NCBI RefSeq assembly: GCF_028858725.1
Contig: NC_084781.1
Coordinates: 5,340,513 to 5,404,512 of the forward strand
Length of the DNA stretch: 64,000 bases
Source: Colius striatus
Lineage: Eukaryota; Chordata; Aves; Coliiformes; Coliidae
Reading direction: 5' to 3'
In this document: one piece after another, positions 41,901 through 55,700 of the stretch
How the letters are laid out: each line of letters opens with the position of its first letter
How positions within the stretch are numbered: position 1 is the first letter of the stretch
Notes under the pieces: model-generated
What the model was told of the DNA's origin: nothing
The model's input: the letters and a program-made list of their open reading frames with translations, nothing else
The model's database searches: none
Translations under genes and position numbers: made by a program

Positions 41901-43720
41901 TGTCTTGCTTCTTCCCTAGGAAGTGCAGAACCTCAGGTGTCTGTCTGTTTAAAATCTCCCTCCAAAAAGACAAATTGGCAGCTTTGCAGTTGGACTGGAT
42001 AATTGTTGAAGTTCCCTTCCATGTGAACTACACTATGCTATCGTAGCCTTTTTTCTAACTCTGTGGTTGAAAAACTGCATTTCAAAGTCAAATCTGATTG
42101 AATTTGAAAGTCTTTGGTATGTACATTATGAAACAACATTTTCAGTTTTCATTTCAGTGTTTTGTTATTTTATAGGGCTCTGATTTCCTGTAGCAGTGTT
42201 CTTGGATGGATATTCCCAGAACATGGCAGCTGCTCTTGCTTTTCTTAGATGTTAATGAACTTGATTGTGTTTTAGTTGCCTTAAGGTGAAGTCAGTACCT
42301 TTGCCTGCTGTGTTTGGATATTTGACAAGTCTCTCAAGTATTCCAGTTTGGTGTATGCAGTCTCCACACTAGCTTGATGTTTGAGTATACACTCCTGAGA
42401 CTCGGAGGCTAGGGCATGTATGACCTAGAAGAAATGAAACAAAATATGAACTTGCTTCAAGTGAATTGCAAATCCTAACTTTTGTTTGTGACCTCACCTT
42501 TCTGAGTTTCAGATTTGTTACTGTCTCAGTACTTGAGATGTGGCTCCTTTGCTTTTCTCTCTCTAGCAGCTGCATGTATGTTCGTTCTTCTTCTAGTTGC
42601 ATCTTTTTAATGAACTCCATCAGCTTCTCCAGTGCCTTTCTGACCTCTGACAGAATGTGTATTTCCTGTTCTTTTTCATCTCCATCAGCTATAAACAGCA
42701 AGTAATAGCAGTAGCACCCATGTGATAATCTACTGGAAATTCACATAAAAATGCTCAAGTAATATGCCTTCTCAGTGTGCTGCACAGCATCACATTCTTG
42801 ATCTTACAGAATAGCCCTATTTTCAGATCCTACCTATGTATTGTCCCGCTTCAAGAGGCCGTAAGTAGTTTGTAAGGCTGAAGCTAACTTGTCAGAGGGA
42901 GCAAACATAACAGAAAATTATGTATAGCCCTGTCTCCCTCTGTTCTGTTTGGAGCTGCCCTTTTGTACCTTTGAATAGCAAGGACAACTCGGTGGCCAGC
43001 TGGCTACTAAAATATTTTGAGGTTCGTCTCTCAGCTTCGTGCAGGGAGGATCCCTTCAGAAAACGACACATTTCCTCAATGTCTTTCACTTTTTCCTTGT
43101 ATTTTATCTGTAAGAAATGGAAGAGGAGAGAGAGTTTTCAATAATGTTGCACACTTGTGAGAGAGTGACCTGTTGTGATACTGTTTGATAGATGAGAGCA
43201 AGAAGTTGGCTAATCTGGTTATTGCTTTTGCCTCGCCTTTTAATTATTCTGCTTGTGTAGAAAGTAACTGCAAACCTGCTGTTGCTGATACCACTATGAG
43301 TTGTGCTGTCCTTGCCACCTGTAGACACATGCTGAATCTGAACAGTTTGTTATTCTGTTGGGACATCTGACACTGTTCTCTTCTGCTGGGAAAGGTTATG
43401 CATCTCCATTTACATTTGTGGTTTACACCATACTGGGTAGGGAAGTGACTTGGGTCCAGAACACCACTCTACTGGGTGTAGCACTGGTGATATTTGGATT
43501 TGATACCTGTAACCAAGATTTCCTTAAGGAAATTCTGAAGAATTTTCTTAAAGCCAGCTGCAAAAAGAATGCACCATACCTTCTGTGCCTTTCCTTCTTT
43601 TGCAGCATCAAGGACATGAAGAAATAGAGAGTTCAGCTCTTTAAGAAGGTCTTCTTCCTGATTTCTTCTGCAATACCAGTATTTATGTCTTGCATTTATT
43701 TCCTTTTCCAGAAAGTCCAG
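38925..43720 (-). other. C-terminal coiled-coil exons and serine-rich tail
   Basis: Exons 43580-43720, 42969-43107, 42498-42688, 42299-42424, 41256-41433 and 38925-39103. They encode LDFLEKEINARHKYWYCRRN, KYKEKVKDIEEMCRFLKG and a long charged helix DGDEKEQEIHILSEVRKALE...KKMQLEEERTYMQLLEREKQ, consistent with coiled coil. The last exon is Ser/Thr/Ala-rich (NTLKASAAHSETLKTEASQE) and ends VGNAASDSQE. A 2.15-kb intron (39104-41255) precedes the terminal exon and shows nothing else recognisable. Confidence 0.7.
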
Positions 43721-46700
43721 CTGTAAAGCAATGACAGACATAATAGTTCAGGTTTGCAGGAAGCTGAAAGAAAATGATAAACTTAATTGAAGCTAGTGAT
43801 GAAATCTCCATCCAATGTTTTTCACAGGATATACTCAGTTTTGCTGCCACAGGGGATGCATGCTTTGCAGTCCTAAATCTGTGCATGTTATAATTCATGG
43901 CCAAATGCAAAATGAATTTTGGAGTAGAGGAAGGATACGAGATAGAAGGTACAAAGATCAGCAGAAGAACATACAAATAGAAGAGAGAGAAACGGCAGGT
44001 GATGAAAAGAGGAGAGGTAAGTAAAATGTCATACATATATTCCAGTGTATCTTGTACCATAAGAAAATACTACTTGAGGGGCATAAAAAGAAGGGGAATT
44101 TCCTCTCAGTAAAGGAAAAGCACCAGCAAAGTATTTCCCACAGATATCAAAACCTGTAAGTAAAGATAGTTTGCTGGAGTTATTATTACCAGATCTGGAT
44201 CTGTAGCTCTTCTTGGCAAAGCTCCAAGAGACTGAACAGTAGGAATTACATTGTGAGTCCAGGAATTGATTTGAGCACCTATAACAGGCCCAATTTCACC
44301 TGTAATTGGACTTATGGTTCTGGTACCAATGGTGATGGGAACAAGGCCTGTGGATAAAGAAAACCTGAGTTTAGTGCTTAGAATTTAGCACATCGATTCC
44401 AGCTTTTATGAACATTCTGAATGAAATAGACACTCACTCTGAAAATAACACATCCTTATATTTTTGTTGTTTACATCATCCAATGCAATTTCATTCTCTA
44501 CCTTTTCCATTTCTGTCTTCCATGGTTCCTGCAAGTGGAGAAGGCTGCCTAGTATTCCAGTCACAGTCTATTCCCAAAATTGGCACCATCAAACTGGACC
44601 CACCAGGATCTGGGATTTTCATTCCAAACACTGCAGGGATCCACATCTCTGTGCCAGGATATTTGATTATGCCTAGTTTATTCAAAAAAAGATGAAAAAC
44701 ACGTGCCATTAAATAGTCTTGTGATGAAAAGAGCTGCTTTCACTTTCAGACGCTTAAAATGCTGTTGTTTCTTCTGCAGCTTCCAAATAATAGCTGCCTG
44801 AGTTCTAGAGTAGCTACTTTGACAAAAAAACTTCCTAGAAGTTTGAAGCACTGATGTCTTGGCCAAACCCTGTGGTGGAAATACGTGCATTGCTGTAGCT
44901 TTCAGTGTATTGCCACGTGTTTACTCCATAACACAGACTGGTTGTTTTATACCTACCGAGTTTACCACCGTTACTCTTGAGACTTGAAGCTATTTCCTGC
45001 TTTTTCTCCAGGGTTTGCAAGCAATGTATTGCATGATAAAACCTAGTGGTGAAAGACTTCTTCATATCTTCTACTGAAGCCTTTAGCTCTGCTAACCTGT
45101 CTGCTGCTAGACAGATATCTTCCAAAATTGATGCCTTAAACTGATTTAGAGCATTCACCACATCGGTTTGTGATATCAGCCATTCAGCTTCCAACACTGC
45201 TTGGTAACTTCCACTGTGGGGGAGCACCTTATCTTGCTGGAGATGAACTCCATGTACCCGGGCAAATTTCCCACTCAGAGGTTCAGTGAAGGAATCTCCA
45301 AGAAGCATTAGGTTTCCAGAAGGACCTGCTAGCCCACCTAGAGGTACAACTTCTCCTGTAGTCAGGGAAGAGGAAATGAGAGTCAAAGCATTACCTGGCA
45401 ACTCATTATTACAGTCCAGTCCTTCTCATTCAGAAAGAAGCACAATGATCATTTACTTTGATGGAAGCATGATGGGACCCTTGAGGGAGGAATTTGAGGT
45501 TGTTTAAAAAAGTAATTTGGCTCATGAACTCTTCTCAAAGAAGTCTCCTAGTTTCCACTTTAGAACAAGATTAAAGCCTCCACATCTTTTTTTTGGGGAG
45601 GATCTAGTTTACCTCCTACTGTGAGTCATGAAGGATATGGACATTGAAAATAGGATATAAAGCATTGAAAATGCTTTTTAAAAATCTAGAATTTCAACCT
45701 GCCAAGTCCCTGAATAATTTATTTCATCCAACTTGTAATATTTTAACAGGGCAATTAGACTAAGAGTGAAATCAACTTCAGTAGCTTGTGTCAGAGTTAA
45801 CGAACGATGACCTCAGATGCCTCTCACAGTTTCACTTGATAGCTTTATTGACCCTTAAAACCAGAGCTTTTAAAATAAAACTATAGAAAAATGGAGGTTT
45901 AGTGCCTGTAAAAGCTAAGGTGCACAACTGTTCCACAGTTAGGCAAAGGTGTGAGGCGAACATAAAGACTTTTTAGGCTCATTCTGGTCTGTGCCTCAAG
46001 TCAATTAGGGGCAGGTTAAATGAATGGTGTGTACCGTACTTACTGTATAATGAAGAATCATTCTGAACACTGAATCATTCACCTACCAGTGTTGCTATCC
46101 AGTCCAACTCCGAGTATTGGAACAATTTTGCCTCCCTCTGGCTCAGTCATAGGACCCCCAATCTCCAAAGGAGTCAACATGCCAGTAAGGGGGTTGAGGT
46201 ATGTTCCACCAACAGTCAGCTTTTGCCCAGTGTGAGGATGGATCGTAACCCCCAGCACTGGAACTTCTATTTCTGTCACTGGATCTAGCATGAGTCCTCC
46301 CATACCAAATATTTTTTCAGGACACAGGACTGGAAGTTTTGTCTTCACAGGTAGACCAGTGTTGGGACAAACTGGGTAAGGGATGTAAGGAAATATGGGT
46401 ACCTCAGGCTTATGACGCTTACCTATGTGTAGAAGCAGAAGAAATTTAACATGGTTATGTGAACTAATGCTGATAGCAAGGAAGTATTAAAGTTCAGAAG
46501 GAAGACTATGGAGCTTTCAGAGGATGCTGATAGGGAAAAAAATTTTTGCTTTCTCCATTCCCTTAAAGTTGCAAGATTCTTATCACACAATGGTTTTTAT
46601 AGTTTAATGAACTATAAGGGACTCAAATCTGTCAGAAATGAGGAATACCTCATTACAAGCCTTGTAACAGCTAATACATCTTATCCACAGCAAGTCTTAC

Positions 46701-49700
46701 ATCTATCTGAAGAACAGTATCTTCTAATGCCATATTAATGAAAAGCTTTGTCAGACTTTCTTCAGATTTTGTAAGGCAAAAAGTATGTGCAGACATAACA
46801 AGTTGGGGGGTATTTTTGTATGTGTTTTTTTAAGGTTGTGGGTTTGTTTGTTTCACTCTGTTTTAGCCAGTACCCCCACTACAACTGTACTCCACAAAAA
46901 GGTGTCAATTGGTTATTGTATTGTGGCACTTACCTGAGGCAGAATCAACAGTGCAGACCAGCCTAGAGCTGATGGGATCATAACCAACATTGCCACCTAT
47001 GGGAAGTACCTTTCCAGTCTGGGGATGAAGAAAATGACTGCTAGGTACCGGCCCAGGGCATTGACTGGTCAGCATCATGGTGCAATGGGGGTAGGGGGTT
47101 AACAATCCAGAGACAGGGTCCACACAGACAACATCAGGTGCCTGGGAAGTGCCATTTGAGTCTGAAAGTTTACAATAGACAGGGAGGGGGGAGAAAAAAC
47201 AGCCTGTAAGCATTGCAGAGGTGGGGGGGTGGAGTTGTGTGCAAGGGCAGAGACGGGGTGTCAATAGAGAAACTGATTGATGGGTAAACCTTTCTTCTGA
47301 TAAGCTTTTACAGAAGGTGTTTCTAGGGAAAAGTCTATAGTACCTGGCAATTAGATTATGCATGATATTCACTATACCCAGTCTACATGACTTTCATAAC
47401 AGTGAAGAGACTGATGTTTCATGGATGTTGTTTCAGGGTTTTAGATTTCAATGTCTCAGCCTGCAACATTCCTTGTCCTTTTAAAACTTCTGTTCCTTTT
47501 AGAAGGGTGAAAGAAAGAGGTGTCCTGCTGGTATCAGAATGCCTTTTACATTTTGTCATACCAAAACATGTGACAATATTGGAAAGCTGACAAGCACACA
47601 GGAACAAATTCATGGAACTTATTAGACTTGCCTTACAGGATAGTTCCTTTCCCTCTCTGTTGCTAGGGCATACTTAGTAGTACTCAGTCAAAGATTGTGA
47701 TTAACACAAATCTGACATTTCAATTGAATTTCTAGAGGTTGTAGTTACCCACTAGGTCCTGCTTGGTAAGTGTCCTGCTTTTAGCTTTGTTCAGAAGGTG
47801 TGCTCCCATTCCTTCACCCAGCACTCCCCAAGCTTTGAGGCGGTGACTCTCCTTTACTATTATGCTTGACATCTTGCTGCTTGCAGTCTCTAGCTGGGCT
47901 AAGAAGCTAGAATTGAAGAGATAAAGGTATGACTACTGGATACCTGAAGATAAGGTCAAACAATTTAAAGGGAGTAGTAAAGGAAGAATTTTGATGGACA
48001 CACAAACAGTGTCTGCACTTTGGCAGCTGGAGAACTTGATTAGTATTTGTTCTGGCTAATGCAGTAAAAAAAACACTTTCCCCTTTCTCTGTTTTATCAC
48101 TGATTACACCATCTTGATTCTTCTGATAAGACATATCAGGGCATGGATGGCACACTGATGAGAACTGGTGTGATATCCCAGAGCCAAATCAGTTTGTAGC
48201 ACAAGGACGGACCCTCAAAATATTCTTGTCTGTGAGATAATGATGGGAGTCTCTTCACAATTTATGTCTCTTAGATTTTCTAAGCTTGCTTTACAGAAGT
48301 GTGAAAATTGTGTTCTGCATCAGCTCATCTGGATCAAGAATCAGTTTTCAGCTTCCAGATAGATGTATTGTCAGCCATAAGGCAACCCAATCGCTTCCCA
48401 CAAATGGTTCCTAGCGAGGAAAAGCAAAGTGCAGCATAACTTGGCAGTATGTTACCTTGCAAGCTCTGGCTGAGACAGCATTGTTTGCTTTCCTTCACAA
48501 GCCACCTTATTTGTCAGCATCTCTGCCAGTCTCAGGATCTGTCGCAAGGCAGAATTGAAAGCGACGTGATGCTCTTCCTGACATTTCAGATCATGCTGCA
48601 ATAAGTGCATCTGTTTCGTCACAATTTCCTCGTATTCAGCAGCCAACTGTTTCCTTAGCTGCATCTCTTCTTCTGCCTAGGTGAGAGAGAAGACTCAAAC
48701 AGCCTTTTTTTAAATGTTGGTGTGTTTTGTCTAACTGTAAACAGAGATTGCAACTTTTCTGCCCTTTATCAAAATGGCAAAGATTAGAAATTTAAAATAC
48801 TTTTGATGAGTTCATTTAAATTTGAGCAAACATATGCTGACAACTTTAACATGTGCAATTGCAATTATCTAGCACCTCAGTGACCAGCACATAGCAAGCT
48901 AAGAATTTAGGACATCCTTTTAGCAAGTGATGTAAGTCCTTAAGGAAGAATTAGCTTTTGCAACTGTGCAGTATGTGCACTTCTCTAAGTGTAACAATGA
49001 GCATATTTCAGTTTTCCAGACATGAAATTGTTTCATTCTTAGAATTTCTGTAACAATGTAAACAAGTACAGTTCTGATGTGGGGAAAAAAGAAGTTGCAA
49101 TACATGCTCAAGCAGAGGAATTTATGGTGTTTTCAAAGCTCAAATCTCTGCTACCAAAGCAGAGGAGAGCTCCCAGGGAAGAGATGGGATGTATGGCTGT
49201 ATCAGATCAAGAAAAGAAAAAACATTAGTGCTATTTCAGAGAGACATTTCTGTGTTAGCACAAAGCAACAGCAGCAACTTTAAATGCTTTTAAGACCTAG
49301 TAAAGTTTGCTGTTCACATATATTACAATGTAAGCAGTTTTGCAGCCTATGAAAAATGAAGTGTCTACCGTTCCAAAAGTGAGATTTTACATGCCCATGC
49401 CTAAAATTATGAAAAGATAATACTGAGAATTTAATTTCTTGTTCTGTATTGTTGAATTGAGCTCTACCTGCTGTTTTGCTTTCAAGTAAGCTTCTGTCAC
49501 TGCACTGTCATAAACCTCCATCTCTCCTGGGGTGCTCAGTGTCTCTATCCAAAGGTGTTTTAGTGAAGATATTTCACTGGTAAGCTTGTGATACATAGTT
49601 TTCACCTGAGGTTCCCCAGTAAAAAAACAAAAAACAAAACAAGAACAGAAAATAAAAGAAAATATTCAGTTAGGACTGTAAGAGGTAATTTGGAGATGGT

Positions 49701-52700
49701 GAAGTCTCTCTTCAAAACAGACGCCTTTTTATGCAGTTGAAACACATGCTGGTGTCTGAGCTTTTGACAAGACACATGAATGCCAGTTTGTGTCAGATTA
49801 GGGTAGGATGATTTCTTCCCACTACTCATTTGTTAACCGCATGCTGTAACGCCAGCTCCCTCTGCTGTCCTTCAAACCACAACTGAGGTTAGCTGAGTCC
49901 TGCCGGCAGATTCATTATGAGGACTATGAAATGCTATCCCATTGTTTTAAGACGACAGATTAATATAAAACTCAAATAGCAGAAGGCAACTCCATCTCTG
50001 TTCTACTGTATATTAGTTTACTGATGTTTATTTGTCCTCAATTTAATCTGCAGCTCTCAAGCATTTGACTAGGAAATCCTTTTTTTGTTTTGTTTCATAG
50101 ATGAAAAATTGAAGCTGAAAGATGAAGTTGCTTTCCCAAAGTGATAATAGTTGAGTGCAGAACCATATGAAAACTAAAATGTTCTGCCTTAAGGTGACTA
50201 CTCTTCCCACTGTATTATGGGGTAAAAAATAACCACTTAAGAATATGGGTATGTATTTGTATTTCATGTTCTAAAAAGACAAAAGTTTAAATAAATCACG
50301 TACCTAACAGCCAAAGGCTAAAGAAACTGTTAACAGATAAAATTACACACTTTAGGCTCTTTATACATAAATATGAGTAGCCTCAAAATAGAGTTTACCT
50401 CTTCTTTGAATTGGCCCAGTTTGGTTGTGACAGACAGCGACTGTCTCAGCAAAATTTCAAAGAAAATATCGGTATTAAATGACTCAAGGTCTATCTGTTC
50501 TTCGGGCTTCCAAACATCATCCCTTTTCGGGAAGCATGCTGAAATATGGATATTATTTATTAGTATTTTTTTCAGTTGAGACTGTTGAACTTGGCAGCCA
50601 TTGCATGCCACTAAACAAGGGATTCTTACTCCACTTTATACAAGTAGCCAGGCAGCCACAATGTTGTTTAGCCTTTTTGTTATCTGATCTGTTCCATCAC
50701 TGATGCAAGAGTCATCATGCATGTTACCTTTGTTCTGCAGTGAGGGGTGACATTTTTTAATGGAAAAGACCGTTGATACATTGGAGGAATAAGAGTCCAG
50801 ATTGTACTTCAGCTGCTGTCTTCGATATGGAGGGCAGGTAATGCCTTTCTGTGACCAGCTAAGTTCCTGACAAAGAAGCTGTAAAACACAAGAAAATTAA
50901 ACAACTGAATTCCTTTTCCTATTTTAACATATTCCATTAATGTTATTCACATATTATCCACTCAACATGCAGGATGGATCATTGAGTCTGTTTTCTAATT
51001 ACATCATTAAAGTAATCTGTTCTAAACCAGAAGAATTAGGTATCTCAGCAGATAAGGCTGAAACCAAGGAGAGGGAAGTACAGTTATCTGTTGTTTGCAT
51101 CTGCTGGATGAATAAATTACGTTTTATATCATTATCTCAGTATCCTGGTTGCAGAAAAAGCCTGTTCATTTCAGAACATGCTAGAAACATAAAGGAATGG
51201 CTGTTTAGAGGATTAAGAGCCTGAAGGACCATTTTGGCTTTAAACTGTGAAACAGCACATCTGATCTCAGTTATATTGTGGTCACTGGGACTGTTGCCTG
51301 AATAAGGGGTGCAAAACTGAAGGTCACATGAATGACCATTGAAGAATTGTGTTAATGACTGACAGTTCTTCATAACAGCTTTCCAGGACTTAGCTTCTTT
51401 GTTTTGAGGCAGATGTTAAAGAAAAAATAATTATCATCTCATTGATGACCTCACTCCTTCCTAAAAAGATGTGAGTTGTGAAGAGCTTTCTTATGGTTTG
51501 ATGATATTAATCATAACATAGGAATGGAAGCCACCTATACTGCAGTGTCTCTAAGAGACCTGTGTAATAGGTAAATATACTGGGGCTTTGGTGGTGCTGG
51601 AGCAATTCACAGGGATGAATTTTACCCCATATATAAATCATCATGCTGAGTTTATTCCAATTTTCAACATTATAGATGATGCTTAAGGGATAGCTTGTGA
51701 GTTCAATGGGCAAAATCTTTTATTATCCTCTAAGAAAAATATTGTGTGACTGTTACTTACTGTCAGTACCACAGAGGTGATAAGCAATACAAGAAGTCCT
51801 GCAATTACTCCAGTAATTGCTGTCCAGTCAGGTTTCAGTAGGAGATCTTGTTTTTTTGCAATGCCCACCTGTACAGCATATCTGGGTGTTGTGGGGAAGA
51901 ATGGCCCCTCTTCATAACACTGTCCTCCAGGCGGCATAACCCTGATATACTTAGTGAAGTGAGAATAAATAGAAAGGCCAGTCACTTGTCATTGCATCTC
52001 ATTTACATATGCATGCATATTTAAATATAAAGTGTTATTTTGTCTCACTGAGCCAAAGCTTTGCAGCAGTTGCACCATTTTGCACTCATATATGCAGCAC
52101 AGATGTATGCAAACTCACATACTTGGTGCTGTACTCACTTGTACAGTACGATTCACAAAACTGAAACGATGCTTACTATTATTTGAAACCTTTCCTGTGT
52201 TTCCAGACATTGATATGAAACATGAAAGGCTTTGCTAGGAGGGACACTGTAAATGCAAAAGTAGGGTTTCTTGATACAAACCATTTTTTTATGCCGATTG
52301 CTACTCAGCTGGAGCACATAGGCTCCAGGGTACTGGAACTGGAAAAGGAAGAAGAGGAATTTTTGGGAGGCTTCTCTTACTTCCTCTCTGAGGCTTCGGA
52401 TGTCTCCCCAGTCAAATTCAGTGTTGGTATTGAACAGATTGTTTCTAAAGAGCAAAAGTACACAAGTTAGCATAAGTCTGTGGGAAGCCAAGTTGCAAAG
52501 AGTGTGAGCACAGGTCAGAAACTGCATCAGCAAAACATCAGGAACAGTATGTCTGTATGTATTTCATTGTGCTTATTTTAATGTTATTTTCTTAATGACT
52601 AACATTGTTTCCTATTGTCCCACAATGTCTTACCTGTCAAAAAGACATTGAAGTATGTTTAATAATGAGATTTCTACTCCTCCTACTGATGTTTTCTCTT

Positions 52701-55700
52701 AATTTAATGTAGACAATAGTGAAAACTTCAGCTTTGTTCTTTGTAGCTTATAGGAATGTGCATTAACTAAGTTTTTCTACATTCAGCATTTGTACTTACA
52801 CATCATAAACTGGGTAATGCTCCTTGGAGACAATGAACATGATGATAACGTTAACATTAATGCACGTGGTAGGATTTAAGATGCCAGTAAATATGATTTT
52901 TGATGTGGAGTTTAAAGACCTCAGGCTTTGTTCCTGGAAAGACCTGTTTTCTTCATGGTCAGTTTTAACTGTAAAAGCACAGATCTTGTTAGATTTGGAT
53001 CAATACTGGTCATTTTCTGTATACAGAACAACTACAGGATATAGCATTTCCTTTTCATATCTATGACTAGGCTTTATACAGGCAAATCTGGTTTCCAGAG
53101 TAAGGTTTGCTGTCAAGACAGCATGCAAACACGCCACTGGCATTTTCTTGATGTTGTGTAATTGTGCACCACATTTTCTTGTCTTTTTGCAAAAACTCTG
53201 CTGAGGTACCTCTGCTAAAAAAGCAGCATTTCCTACAAAACTGGCAGCCTTCATAAGGGGTCTGTCCCTGGATGTTTATCATATCTGGCTTGCCTACAGA
53301 TCTGAAGATCTCTCCACAGGCATTAAAGAAAGACTCCCTGTTCTCCAAGAGGAATGCAGGCAGAAGGATTAACAAGGAAGTGATTTGATATGCCAGAACC
53401 TAAGAAGAGGGTGGTGTAGATCAGAACCTAAGAATGGAGCTAAACTGGTACAGGTCCACTAAGCTAAAGGAGAGATGTGTGAGGAAATGACAGAGCTCAT
53501 CTCTAGTAATTGCTCTGGTGTCTCTCCTCCCTGCACACTGTGGGCTTGGTGGTGTGCTAGGCTGTGTGCACACACAGCACGTCACTTGCTCCCTGAGGGA
53601 AAGGCCAGCTCTGGTGGGAAGCAGTCTGTGGACCGGTGGATTCGAGCTGTGGCTGCAGAGAAGGTAAAGCTTTTTGTTTGATTTCCTAATACTTAGAGTG
53701 AACAGCTGCTCCAGAAATTTTAAGACTGTGAGATCTGTTTGATTTAACTATTGTTATTTCCTGGGGATGATTGATATGACAAAACACAATGAAAGCTTAG
53801 AGAAGCTGTATTAAATCCATGCTTTGGAGCTCTAGGAGAACTTACCTGGAGCTGTTGCTGAAGAAGGTCTGTGTTTGAGATGCGATGAAGCCTCATTTAA
53901 CATGATGAAGTTGTGAATTAGTTCTGGGTCAGGATTATACACACCTAAAAATCCTTTCCCTGAAGTAGTATAAAAAGCATCAGTCATTTCTGGTTTTCTG
54001 TATGTTGGACTTTGCTTTTCCTTCTAGTTTATAGAGTATCTGTTCATCAAGTAAGACTTACAAAGTCTTACTCGAGGCCTTTGGGGTTTGCTTGGTGTTG
54101 CAACGCCTGTTCCTTAAGTAGCAATTGATTTAACCTGGCTGAAGTCAATGAAACTGCAAAGCTATTATGGGCAAATGTTTCCATCCTATTGTTATTACTA
54201 AATGTTCATGTGATTGTGTGAATAGTGCTTTTGGCCTATGGCTTGGTTCTGGAATTGGGGGAAAAAAAATGTTTAGCTGTCTCTAATTCTACTTGGTAAA
54301 TCACATTAAAATCTGAGAGAAAAATCTGTACAGATAAAGGACCTGATAAGGAAGAGATATGTGCCAGCTCTGTTTATTATAATTTAAGAGATAGGAGAAA
54401 ATGTCTGTATATCTGTCCTTTCTTGTAATATTGTAAATGTACAGATTTCAGAGGAGTGTTCTGGGATTGAGTGGAATTAATTTTGTATGGAGTGAGGAAT
54501 TGGCACTGCTGCATGCTATCAGGATATAAGCATCAAGATCTCTTATTGTGTTATATCATGGAAAGGTCTGTTGTGTATAAAAACCAGTTAATACCCAGAT
54601 AATACTATAGTTATTCTTTCCCTTACCACTCATTTTCACGATGAATGTTGGGTGGATGTGTTTGCTTTGTTCTGAAGTGCATACGTCTTTTAAAGAGAAG
54701 TATGGTCGTAGTAGAACTGCTCTTAATTCTTCTAAGAAAACAGCAGTCTGATAGAAGAAGAGTTCAGATTTTTTTTACATGAGTTTGTTATACAGTTGCT
54801 ATGTAAGACCAGGCACAAAAGTACACTGTGCATATAACAGAATAGTGTCAGGAGGGGTTTTTGGTTGCTTTCTATAATTTTATAAGAAAAAACAAACAAG
54901 AATGTTCTTGGTCAAAAGGTTACTAAAAGTCTAGCAAAAACAGATAGACTGTGAAAATAACTGTAGCTTTTACCTTGCTGCCATTTCTGTGAGTGATAAA
55001 AAGCTGAGCATTTCTCTCTGTACAAGCAACCTGCAGAGTATCTCTTTGTTGTCTTCTACACTGAAAATTACACACACTTTCCAGACTGTCAGTTTGACAA
55101 AGGCAGAGGCCAAGAACCTTGTCATAGCCTTGATAGTCTCTGGGGACAGTACAAACCTGCAGGAGGAAAACAAGTAGCAGCATGAGTAATATCCAGGTGT
55201 TTCTTAAGTGAGGAAGGAAATCTGGGCTTCCTATTTCAGGTTGAAGAAGAGGCAAAGCATCCTGTGACAACACTAATAACACTTAGTTGCCATGCTGTCT
55301 GTGCCTTCTGAAGAAAGAGCTTGGGAGTTTGCTTTAAGGACAGGTTTTGCAAGGTCTTTGGGTTTAATTAATGCTAAAATTGAAATACCTTCTCTGAGCA
55401 ATAATGAACCCATCCTTTCTTGGTCAAACACCGTCCTTCTTGATTTCGGGATGCTGAATCTCGACAAATGTCATATGCTTGTCTGACACAGTGTCTTCCA
55501 TCACCTAAGGACCTCCTGTAACCTGGGGGACAGGTGCAGTGAGCATCACGGGGCTGGAAAAAAACCCAGGTATTTGTTTAGGAACCTGCAATCTCATGCA
55601 GATACTGTTCTGTACCTTGCTACATTACGCATTACACCTTATCTGACCAAGGTCAGATGTCCATCCACATCCAGTTTTACCTTACAGTAAAGGAGAAGGA

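Noticed and set aside
45356-45408. Extended 5' boundary of exon 44957-45355 reading NALTLISSSLTT
   Set aside because: The CTCATTTCCTCTTCCCTGAC polypyrimidine tract shows that the true acceptor is CTACAG before GAGAAG. With it the repeat SNTG-EVVPLGG forms exactly.
53067-53375. 102-codon minus-strand frame reading LLILLPAFLLENRESFF and cysteine-rich after it
   Set aside because: The flanking exons 53846-53959 (exit phase 1) and 52800-52968 join perfectly without it, and no donor keeps it in frame. Kept only as a curiosity.
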